From: Pseudo-nitzschia pungens
Taxonomy: Eukaryota > Bacillariophyta > Bacillariophyceae > Bacillariales > Bacillariaceae
Direction: 5' to 3'
DNA length: 64,000 bases
NCBI GenBank assembly: GCA_037355855.1
Contig: CM074761.1
Coordinates: 5,909,346-5,973,345, forward strand
Made by a program: the position numbers and the translations under genes. The notes beneath the pieces were generated by a model. The model saw only the letters and a list, made by a program, of their open reading frames with translations, was not told the DNA's origin and ran no database searches. Below, piece by piece: positions 55,732 to 64,000 of the stretch. Within the stretch, counting starts at the first letter, position 1. Each line of letters starts with the position of its first letter.

Positions 55732-57090
55732 GTGAATGAAATGAGGAAGACAACAAACCGCACAAGAACAACCAAGGCCTTCTTCTCCGAACGGCTGTTG
55801 TTTTTGCAACCGCGACACTGCTTGTCACGGTTCTGTCTGCTGCTAGTGGTTGCGCTAGCTCTGTTGTCGTCGTCTTCGTTGTCGTCGAAATGCTTCGTTG
55901 CCTCGTTCACAACAGCAACAACAACAGCAACAACAACAGCAGCAGCAGCAGTCGATGTTCCGGTAGCACCGATTCTCCCAAAGTCCGGGGTAGTGGTTCG
56001 TTCGCTCTCGCGAGATAACAACGAAATCGACTACGGATACAACGACAACTACGAGAAGGAGGGCGGAGGCGACGACAATGTGGTTGCCGAGACAACAGGC
56101 CAACAACAACAACAACAACAACAACAACACTCCTACCAATACCAATACGAACAACAACAACTCCGCCGTCGGAGTCGAAGAGCCAACGCGTGGATCCTGC
56201 TGGTGGACGACGAGGAACCCATCCGCAGGGCGGTCGGACAATTCTTTCTGGACAAGGGATTTGGAACGGTAACGACCTGTGCCGACGGAAGGGCCGCCCT
56301 CGAGGCGGTTGCGGTTGCCACTGCCACTGCAGCTAGGCAAAAGCGGAGCCAACAGCAAGAACGGGACGGCAGCAACAACAACAACAACAACAACACTATC
56401 ACCAACGACAACAACAACAACAACAACAACAACCAAAAACACAACGTCCCGGATTGCATTGTCAGCGACGTCCGCATGACGGGAATGGACGGCCTCGAGC
56501 TCTTGAATCACATTCGGCAGTCGTCCCGGTCTGACCCGGACTCCCACTCGGACTCCGAGGTGCTGGCACAACAACTGGCCCGGGTCCCCGTGGTCCTGGT
56601 CAGCGCCAGAGCGATGCTCCGCGACCGGATCGCCGGATACGACGCGGGCGCGGACGCCTACCTCACCAAGCCCTTCTCGGCCGACGAGCTCCTGGCGATC
56701 GTCGAGACCTGCCTGGAGCGGTCGGAACACCTGGAAGAGGAGCGAGCGCGGATCGCCCTGGACAGCAAGCCCGTCACGCCAAACGATCTCTCGAGCGAGA
56801 TCGCTCGCATCCGATCCCTGCTGGTCCACGACGGCAAGAGCAGGGGCAACGGCCTGGGGGTCGTCGGGAGGAACGGCTGGGTCCGAAAGACGGACGTGTT
56901 TTTGTCCGGGGACGAGCGGGCCGTTCTGGAACTGCTCTCGCGGGGTCTCATCACCAAGGAGATCGCGGCGAAGACCCACCTGTCCAAGCGCCGGATCGAG
57001 CAGTTGCTGACGGGAATGTTTCGCAAGGCGGGCGTCAAGAACCGGACGGAACTGGTGCGGTGGGCCGTCGAGACGGGGAACGTCGCGTAG
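55732..57090 (+). CDS. Plastid-targeted response regulator (REC + LuxR-type HTH; Ycf29/TctD-like)
   Basis: 452 aa, single exon, ATG 55732 (Met4 at 55741 possible), TAG 57088-57090. The N-terminus has a signal peptide core (FCLLLVVALALL) and then FVASF, an ASAFAP-like motif, implying plastid import. After Gln/Arg spacers comes a receiver domain: LLVDDEE acidic pocket, phosphoacceptor Asp246 in CIVSDVRMTGMDGL, VSA, and LTKPF Lys. Asn/Thr runs are inserted within the receiver domain. The C-terminus is a NarL/FixJ-LuxR helix-turn-helix with RAVLELLSRGLITKEIA and HLSKRRIEQLLTGMFRKAGV. Ycf29 (TctD-like) regulators of this build are plastid-encoded in red algae; here the gene is nuclear. It likely binds plastid DNA in response to phosphorylation. 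Partner kinase not in the window. Confidence 0.88.
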   Translation: MNEMRKTTNRTRTTKAFFSERLLFLQPRHCLSRFCLLLVVALALLSSSSLSSKCFVASFTTATTTATTTAAAAVDVPVAPILPKSGVVVRSLSRDNNEIDYGYNDNYEKEGGGDDNVVAETTGQQQQQQQQQHSYQYQYEQQQLRRRSRRANAWILLVDDEEPIRRAVGQFFLDKGFGTVTTCADGRAALEAVAVATATAARQKRSQQQERDGSNNNNNNNTITNDNNNNNNNNQKHNVPDCIVSDVRMTGMDGLELLNHIRQSSRSDPDSHSDSEVLAQQLARVPVVLVSARAMLRDRIAGYDAGADAYLTKPFSADELLAIVETCLERSEHLEEERARIALDSKPVTPNDLSSEIARIRSLLVHDGKSRGNGLGVVGRNGWVRKTDVFLSGDERAVLELLSRGLITKEIAAKTHLSKRRIEQLLTGMFRKAGVKNRTELVRWAVETGNVA

Positions 57091-57578
57091 TGTGGCGCGG
57101 CGCGGCGCTGCGCAGCGCAGCCGGGTGCGTGTGCGTGTGCGTGTGCGAGCACTGCCGGGGAATCCTGGTTTGCGACCACCGCGGTGTCGAAACGGAGCCG
57201 TTTCGGCCGACCCGCTCACTCACTCACTCACCACTTCGTCGATGTCTCGATCGAACGGTTCGATCGACGGGAATCAATCAACTACGAATTCCATCCGAAA
57301 TTCTTCCTCGGGATCACGGACCGAGAGGCTTCGGCAGGAATGGCTCGTCGAAACAAAGGATCGCCGGTCCACAATGGCTCCGAACGTTCCACCGTTCTCT
57401 GCCATTCTTCCCGCGAACCTTGGATGCAATTCCCTCTCATAGCTAATTTAACCGGGGTTCGGTCACCATCCCAGAAACTGGATCGAGTGCAACAATGAAG
57501 ACCGGTCGGTTGAGAAACTGGTAACGGGTTCAAACTAAAAATGACACTTAAAATTTGGAATTCATAATACTACAAAAT
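57091..57578. other. Convergent intergenic, no gene seen
   Basis: Lies between two convergent genes. Has GTGTGC repeats at 57125-57150 and CTCACTCA repeats near 57215. It presumably holds the two 3' untranslated regions. Confidence 0.55.
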
Positions 57579-58643
57579 TCACTGCTTGCTAGCAATGACA
57601 GCGCTGTACGGTGTGACGGGAGATGAAAGCACCTCGACATCCACAAAGCCAATCTCTTCCAGCATGGACTCGAGTTCGCTGGCCTTGTATTGTCTTCCGT
57701 CTTCGTTCGTGACCATGACCAGGTTCAAACCAGCCGCGGCGCCGGTTGTGGAAGCAACATCCTCCGCCACCAGCATTTCCAGAATGACGACCCTGCCACC
57801 CTTCTCGGGCAGGGAATCGTAGGCCTTTTGGAGCAGGGCCGCGTTGTCTTCGTCGGACCAGTCGTGGAGGACGTTTCCGAACCCGTAGCAGTCGGCCGGA
57901 GGATAGCGCTCGTCCCCGAACATGTCCCCGGGGACGGCTCGGACGCGGTCGCCCAGATCGGCCCTCGCGACGAATTTTTCGGCAATGGGACAAACGCCCG
58001 CGAGCTCGTAAACCGATCCTTTCCACCCCGGCAGATTCTTGCAGACCTCCAGGCAAAAGGTTCCGGAGCCTCCGCCGACATCCACAAAGTGGCCGGGAGC
58101 GAGCTCGGTCTCGCCGAGACGCGATGCCACGAGGGGCGACAAACTCATCGCCGCGTGGGACGTTTGACCCTGCATGGCGCTGATGAACGTTTCGGAGGGG
58201 GCACCCCCACCCGTTTCCAGCATAAAGTTGTCCCGCTTCTTGTCGGCGGATGCCTTTTCCATCAACACCCGGGGAGAGCATTCCCAGAACAATTCCAGGT
58301 ATGCGACAACGTTTCCGGGCGCGTCGGAAAGCAAGAAGCGAGCCGACCTCGGGGCCAGCTTGTATCGGTGCTCGAAGGAGTGGGTCGCCGCATGATCACT
58401 GCTGTTGTCACCAACGGTCTCGAGAATGCCACTGGTGACGAGTGCGATGAGCATTGCCGAGGTAGCTCGAACGGACCAATTTGCCCGTTCGGCGAGCTGT
58501 TTCACGGTCACGCCGCCGTCGCCGTTCCGGTCGTTGATGAAATCAAAAAGACCGAGGCGACCAAAAATGACGAGCGTCGAGCTGTGATACTGGCTCATCA
58601 TCAAATCAAAAATCGGAGTGACGTTTTCTTCCGGTTTGCTCAT
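57579..58643 (-). CDS. SAM-dependent O-methyltransferase (COMT/ASMT family)
   Basis: 354 aa on the minus strand, single exon, ATG 58643 (MSKPEEN...). An upstream in-frame ATG at 58772 would add 43 residues of non-conserved sequence. The N-terminal winged-helix dimerisation domain (about 10-105) is followed by a Rossmann fold. SAM-binding motif I is VDVGGGSG (187-194); the conserved HDWSDED has the likely catalytic base His260; DGRQYKASEL (315-324) is typical of this family. These enzymes methylate hydroxyls of phenolics and polyketides. It is divergent from the PKS-monooxygenase gene, 1.58 kb away, and both probably act in one pathway. Substrate unknown. Confidence 0.92.
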   Translation of the reverse strand: MSKPEENVTPIFDLMMSQYHSSTLVIFGRLGLFDFINDRNGDGGVTVKQLAERANWSVRATSAMLIALVTSGILETVGDNSSDHAATHSFEHRYKLAPRSARFLLSDAPGNVVAYLELFWECSPRVLMEKASADKKRDNFMLETGGGAPSETFISAMQGQTSHAAMSLSPLVASRLGETELAPGHFVDVGGGSGTFCLEVCKNLPGWKGSVYELAGVCPIAEKFVARADLGDRVRAVPGDMFGDERYPPADCYGFGNVLHDWSDEDNAALLQKAYDSLPEKGGRVVILEMLVAEDVASTTGAAAGLNLVMVTNEDGRQYKASELESMLEEIGFVDVEVLSSPVTPYSAVIASKQ

Positions 58644-58804
58644 CTTGAATTTGGTGACTTTTGAAAAAAATACAGTAAGTTGAAGAATGTTTTTGATGAA
58701 TTGTTGTCGAAACGAGAAAATGTGAGTTTCTTCGACAACTGACAAGAACAAGATCGGAGAAAACTCACTCATCGTGCGCGATTATTATTGTCCGAAACGC
58801 ATAT

Positions 58805-58902
58805 TACTACGAAATTCCGAACAGCTGTCCTCCAGTCCACGTAGAAATTAGTTCATAGGTGCGTAGAATCAACGGACAGCTGTTAGGAATCTTGTTGTAG
58901 TA
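58805..58902. mobile_element. 98-bp hairpin MITE (CAGCTG family), copy B
   Basis: TACTACGAAATTCC-GAACAGCTGTCC at the left is mirrored by GGACAGCTGTTAGGAATC and TTGTAGTA at the right. Confidence 0.7.
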
Positions 58903-60057
58903 CATCACTTTTGAATGGGACTTCCTCCGTTCCGAAATTGTTCGTTTCTCACATACATGCTCGTCCATCGATCAGTTTCCAACTGTTTTTCTTCTCGGGT
59001 TAAACACTCCTAAGGCAACTCCTGATGCCTGTTTAGACACTAGATAGACTAATAGTTGTATTGGTCTGCCTTCCATTAGGATTTGAAAACTGCTCATTTT
59101 GCACTTCTCAAATGTGATTGTACCGGTTGAAAGGGTTGCACCCGGCATTTGAACCTCCGGGAAGGTTCTTCAGAAAACTGAGACACTGAGGTTTTATCGA
59201 GGTATAGTGTTGTAAACAGAAAGAGTTCTCTATTTGCTAACACGGAGTATCATTCGAAAATAAGTACATAGTACAACTCCGGAACAATTTCTACAAAAAC
59301 GAACTGTTGAAACGGAAGGCATATATTTCGGTCAGCAAATAGGTAATATCGTATTTTGGAACGGAGCAATTAGTTCATAAAACGAGAAAACGACGAAGCA
59401 TCACAATTTTCTGTACTTAGGTTACTAATATGTCACTTCTGACGATCGCTATTATCTTTCTTCAACTCAGAATTCTCCCTTCGTTTACTCGTTGACCTTG
59501 AAGTTCATAAAACGGAAAAGAAACTACGAAGCATCACAATTTTCTGTACTTAATACTACGTAGTAATGTACGAAGTAATATTTTACTTCTGATAATGGCT
59601 TTTGTAATTCTCTAACTCAGAGTTCTCCCAATTACTTATTCTTTGACTTTACACCTTCTCAGAATTGTACAATACTCATGCCTATTTCTTATCACAATAT
59701 TAATCCGATCCATTGGGTAGAGTTATTAACAATGGATAATTGCCTCTTCAAACTCTGACCTTATTTTGGAAGAATAATTTTGATGGATCCATGCGCTTTT
59801 GCATTCTTCGTGCAAATTGCACCGAGGTCACAAATTTTTCTAGTAATACTGTTATGGACATGATGTTGTCACGATCAATTAATGCGAAATCATCACTCTG
59901 TGCAATAATTAAAACGATTTTAGCACTCATTCAACGGATGGCCAAATGTATCACTTTCCCCGTTACCAATTTGTTTCGCCAGTCAGAACTTCCAGCTGAA
60001 TGAAGGGAGGTGAAACTTGATCGCTCATGAAAGAAAGGACTTTCTCCTCCCATCAGC

Positions 60058-60131
60058 AAAACCCCGGTTCTACGTCCCCGACAACTATTTTCTACTGAAA
60101 GCGGGGGACAGCTGATAGGAAGTCTGTAGTG
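60058..60131. mobile_element. Hairpin MITE copy C, left arm lost
   Basis: The string from GGTTCTACGTCC to GGGGACAGCTGATAGGAA and CTGTAGT closely matches copy A (39660-39725). The left arm is degenerate. Lies about 100 bp upstream of the PKS-FMO start. Confidence 0.7.
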
Positions 60132-60226
60132 ACAAGCGATAGTAATAAATGTCATGGAGAGCATTTATACTGGATCTATCAACTACCACAAAAACGATAA
60201 CAGCAAATAATCAACCAAGTACGACC

Positions 60227-62980
60227 ATGGCTCAACATCTAGAGACCCCTGCAAAGCTTCCATACTGTACCGGTGACAACGCCGTATTGGTTCTGAGCAC
60301 TGGCTCTGCGTATGGTAATCACTACACAACAGAACAAGTCCTCGATGCACTCGTTCATCAACAGAAGATCCAGGGGAATGACGACTTCGATGCTGACTTT
60401 GCTTCCCGAGTCTTGAAGGGATGCGGGTTCAAGTTTCATTCGATCGCGCTACCCCTGGAAGATGTCTTTCGTCAATTCACACGAACAGAGTACCTTCATC
60501 ATAGAGTTACTAACTTGGTGGGTCTTGCTGAAAGGGCAGGTCGCCAAGCACTGGAAAGGTGGGGTGGCGAGCCCAGTGAAATTACGCATCTTTTTTGGGG
60601 CACCATGACTGGTGCTATGCATTCTCCAACGACTGATATTGAGCTCGTCAGTCGTCTTGGCCTCAACCCGGACGTGGAGCGGACGAGTATCGAAGGCATG
60701 GGATGGTAAGGTGGAATCAGTGTTCATCTGCAAATCAAGTTGATGTCGTCGTCTTCTAACTCCTTTTCATTGCAATTGTATACATTTCTCCAGTCTTACC
60801 GGTTTCAGGCTAATGAACCTGGCAAGACAGGTTGCACGAGGAGATCCGGGTGCTAGAGTTCTTGTCATTGAAGCGGATTTACGATCAGCTCTCGGCAACA
60901 GCATGCCAAAAAATCCCACACGAGCAGATATTGTCTCTGTTTGTCTGTTTCGAGATGCCTCTTCTTCGGCTGTCGTTGGCGGCGCCTCGAAGCTCAATCC
61001 TCAAGAGGAGCCCTGCTATGAGATTATAACTGGCTCATCTCGTATCGTGAACGATACACGCCACCTCGTGAACTATGTCGAACAAGACGATGGATCTATT
61101 CGCCTTCACTTGGACAAGAAGCTTCCAGATCATGTTGGCCTCGCGGAGCCAGAGTTTGTCGGTGATCTCCTCAAGAAAAGCAAAACGATGATTTCAAAAA
61201 GCGGCTCGAAACACCAAATCCCGAGCATTGAAAATTTCGATGTCCTTTGCCACACGGGCGGGCCACGAGTGCTCTCGGAAGTAGGCAAAGCCCTTGGTGT
61301 CCCCAAGAAGAATATGTGTTCGAGCTGGGAGGTCATGACTTCGCATGGAAATCTGTCGGGAGCTTCCAATCTCGCAGTTCTCGATCACCACAATCAAATG
61401 GTGAAAAACAGAACTGGTGACACATCTGAATGGGCTGTTTGTCTTTCAATGGGGCCAGGTGTTTGTCTCGAAGGCATCATCATTCGAGACATCCGCAAGG
61501 CTCAGATTATGGATGTGCCGAACGTGATTGAGGATCCTCGGAAGAGTGAGTCCATTATTTGTCTGTTTGAAAAGGAATTTCATTCGAGTTTGGAATGTTC
61601 TGTCTCTAACATATCTTACTTTCTCTCTCGTTGTTTCTAGTCATTGACATTGTTGGCTGCGGTATTGCTGGTGCTACTCTAGCAGCGGGACTTGACCCCG
61701 AGAAATATAGGGTTAGACTGTTTGAGGCCTCCCACCACGTTAGGGAGCAAGGCTACGGTCTAGCCATTTGGCCCTCAACAATGAAGATTCTTCGTGACGA
61801 ACTTCAAATCGAAGACCTTGATCTCAGAAAGAGCTCATCCATGACCCTTCGTTCTGTTGACCACAAGCTTAAGATGAAATCTCCGGCCAAAAGCCAAGAC
61901 AAGGGATTCATGAAACGCAGCACTCTCCTGAAGAACATTATCGCAAAAGTCGAAGAACGACACCCCGAATCAATTCATACTGGCCACAAGGCACTTCGAG
62001 TTCGCTTTGACGGCAATTGTGCACGCACGACCTATGAAACGAGCGATTTCAAGCAGCCACTCATTTCCTATTCCTCCGACCTATTGGTGGGTGCTGATGG
62101 TGTCCAGTCTACTGTGAGACGCTATGTTGCGATGAAATTGGACTCCCGTCAATATGGAAGCATGACGGCCTACAGATTTCTCATTACCTCGCCAAGCCAG
62201 GAGTTATTGAAAAAGACCAAAGATCAGTGGAATATGAGCGTCAGCGAAACCATTCACTCACCATCTTATCACGTTTCCAATAACGAAGATTCACTCAACG
62301 TCGTCGTCCTTGAGTACGATGGAAAACCACCTTCGTCTCCACGAAGTGCCACTCTCGAGGAACTACGAGACGTCGCGCAACGAAGCAACCTGAGCTTCGT
62401 TATGAACATGATCGATACAGAAGAAATTTCCGACCTCATGTGTTACTCCACCTTTCATGTCAATTGCGAGCCATGGTGTCAACCAAATGCCGTCCTCATT
62501 GGAGATGCGGCTCATGCCTATGGTCCCCTGACGGCAAAAATGGCCAACCTTGCCATCAACGACGCCCATTGCCTGGCGACTCTCCTCAACAACCACCAAG
62601 ACGACCTATCCCAAGAGGAAATTCTGAACGAATGGCAGAAAATCCAGCGCCCTAAATTCGACATTACACGAACCCGGACACTCCGCCATTTGCAATTGTA
62701 CATGCCTGGAATCAGGGTTCTCGTCAACATTTTGTGGAAGCTATGCCCCGAATTTACAATGAACTATTTCAAGTCTATTTTTGCCTACGATTATCAAGTT
62801 CAAGATAAGAGGCTTGGATCGGCACAGAAAAAGTCCAACTGCCCCGGCATTGTGGGCATCAAAACTGCCGATCCACTGCTCGCAATCACGAAGCGATGCA
62901 TTGGCACGCTGTTGCGGTTTTTTGCTCTTGAACTTTTTGTCGTCATGATTGTCCGACTTTTGTTTGGAGGGCTCTCCTGA
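60227..62980 (+). CDS. Type III polyketide synthase fused to FAD-dependent monooxygenase (3 exons)
   Basis: Exons 60227-60705, 60794-61545 and 61641-62980; introns 88 and 95 nt, GT-AG; 856 aa; start at ATG 60227 (GACCATGG context). Residues 1-405 are a chalcone-synthase-type PKS with the full triad: Cys160 in GMGCLTGF (codon split by intron 1), His313 in CHTGGP, Asn346 in HGNLSG. The C-terminal GPG loop (SMGPGVCLEG) is also present. Such enzymes extend a CoA starter with malonyl-CoA and cyclise it. Intron 2 sits at the junction. Residues 411-830 form a group A flavoprotein hydroxylase: GCGIAG (416-421), GADG (561-564) and GDAAH (698-702). A hydrophobic segment at 834-853 may anchor the C-terminus in a membrane. 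Products, starter unit and location unknown. The OMT gene lies divergently upstream. Confidence 0.92.
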
Positions 62981-63811
62981 AGGATCGTATAGCAGATACT
63001 ACTACTACTATACTGAAGTTTGTCCAAAGCTTCTCCCCTGCTTACAAGTCACTTGTTCAATCAATCATATTTTACCGTAATACAGTGTATCCGTCTCTTT
63101 CAACTCTCACATCTGATAGACATTATTTCCTCTGATTGAATTCTTCTTGACGTTTAATCACCAATCAGCAATCATTGGATCTTCTTTGTGGTGTTGTTCT
63201 TTCTTGTTCATACTTCCTGCTGTAATCACACATCTGCACTAAAATAAACTTCTTTAATTTCATATCACTTGCATTTTGATTGTATTCCAGCATGTCACGT
63301 GCATCGCCTGTATTTTAAATCGCACTGACGTCTTGTTCAAGAAGAACTTTCAAGCTTAATTCTTCTTCACTATTGGTGATATCAGAAGAAGTTCTACTAT
63401 CGTCCGAAAACTGGTTCGCGACCCATCGCGACCCATCGCGACCAATCGCGACCGGATCGCGACCCAATCGCGACTTGTCTAAAAAAAATTCGACCCCAAT
63501 TTTTTATTTCACAACCTCTTTTCTATTATTCTCAACTTTTTTCCATTATTCTCAACCACATTTCTCCCTTTTCTCAACTCCCCCAACGTGTCGACGGAAA
63601 TGTTCTCTTCTTGACCCTGACATTCAGTCCCTCTTCACATTTTCATTCCATTTTTACACATTTGACACACTTGACTCAACACAACAAATAATTTTAAATC
63701 CAATTTACCTCAATCACACCAAAGTGTTACGTCGTGCACCTTTGTGAACTTTTTTTTTCAGTGGTGTCACATCACATACCGGGACATCGCATCACAAAAA
63801 CACACACCACC
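62981..63811. other. Intergenic, no gene seen
   Basis: AT-rich 3' flank of the PKS-FMO gene. A CGCGACCCAT-type 10-11-bp tandem repeat lies at 63416-63475. C/T-rich sequence with many CAC strings leads up to the next ATG. Confidence 0.6.
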
Positions 63812-64000
63812 ATGCCGAAAGCTTCGTCGGACCCAAGGCACTTTGCCAATGAGCCCAGAATACCCAAGACATTCCATTGTCGCAACTGCATTACCTCGGG
63901 AAGAAGAAGAAAATCAAAATCCTTCAAGGGATACAAACAAGAATCGAGCCACTTTCACACCTACCGATACGTATCTCAAGGCCTCTCCAGGCATCTCTAT
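63812..64000 (+). CDS. Partial open frame, N-terminus of unidentified protein
   Basis: From ATG 63812 (CACCACCATGC context) the frame stays open for 63 codons to the window edge. The peptide is basic, with CRNC at about 23-26, RRRKSKSFKG, and later HFHTYRYVSQGLSRHLY, whose His residues could complete a zinc finger. This could start a zinc-finger or transposon-encoded protein; no family is recognised. Support is only the open frame and the start context. Confidence 0.45.
   Translation, partial: MPKASSDPRHFANEPRIPKTFHCRNCITSGRRRKSKSFKGYKQESSHFHTYRYVSQGLSRHLY

Larger units (their letters stand above)
58644..60226. promoter_or_regulatory. Divergent intergenic region between OMT and PKS-FMO genes
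   Basis: No gene seen. It holds hairpin MITE copy B (58805-58902) and partial copy C (60058-60131) at its two ends, and a diverged direct repeat of about 130 bp (59375-59505 and 59506-59650, with GAAGCATCACAATTTTCTGT in both). It must contain the promoters of both genes; a shared bidirectional control region is inference. Confidence 0.5.

Noticed and set aside
58644..58772. 43-residue N-terminal extension of the O-methyltransferase
   Set aside because: The ATG at 58643 begins at the usual family start; the extension is AT-rich and unlike a clear targeting peptide, though not excluded.
63373..63747. 124-residue frame upstream of the last gene
   Set aside because: Built on a CGCGACCCAT repeat and C/T-rich non-coding sequence; no recognisable protein feature.

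Overview
The window looks like nuclear DNA of a pennate diatom or a close stramenopile relative. The grounds are: GT-AG introns of about 90-530 nt; two genes whose N-termini combine a signal peptide with a following Phe-containing (ASAFAP-like) plastid-targeting motif; a tandem pair of silaffin-like Lys/Ser/Pro genes with signal peptides; a secreted Ser/Pro/Thr-rich vWA protein; and Ty1/copia and Ty3/gypsy elements among long, repeat-rich intergenic DNA. No tRNA, rRNA or CRISPR was recognised.

Layout. 1-9291: 3' part of a giant gene made of tandem ubiquitin-like domains (eight near-identical 444-bp units, then diverged ones), with a 1-bp frame break near 310. 11415-14253: three-exon gene for a FAIM-like domain followed by a UIM and DPW/NPF motifs. 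15873-18908: internally deleted copia element with 5-bp target duplication. 19139-21441 (minus): two-exon secreted vWA protein. 21.4-28 kb: no intact gene; minisatellite, CAG-rich repeat, a relic of an IS1595/Merlin-like transposase and a foldback element. 28048-35663: Mutator-like element with long inverted ends, invaded by an intact gypsy element (28214-34063) with apparently identical LTRs, plus smaller MITEs. 36232-37428: basic, probably nucleolar protein. 38502-39026: small actinoporin-like protein. 41164-42582: RRP7. 43296-44423 (minus): Gly/Ala-rich hydrophobic protein. 45717-49228 (minus): plastid-targeted ABC1 kinase. 50966-51658 and 53560-54146 (minus): duplicated silaffin-like genes. 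55732-57090: plastid-targeted REC-LuxR response regulator (Ycf29/TctD type). 57579-58643 (minus): O-methyltransferase. 60227-62980: three-exon gene fusing a type III polyketide synthase to an FAD monooxygenase. 63812-64000: start of an unidentified gene.

The strongest candidate for an undescribed system is 57.6-63.0 kb. There, a type III PKS with an intact Cys-His-Asn triad is fused in frame to a flavoprotein monooxygenase and lies head-to-head with a SAM-dependent O-methyltransferase. Together they could build, hydroxylate and O-methylate a small aromatic polyketide; the product cannot be told from sequence. Secondary candidates are the silaffin-like pair, the actinoporin-like gene and the giant ubiquitin-like array.
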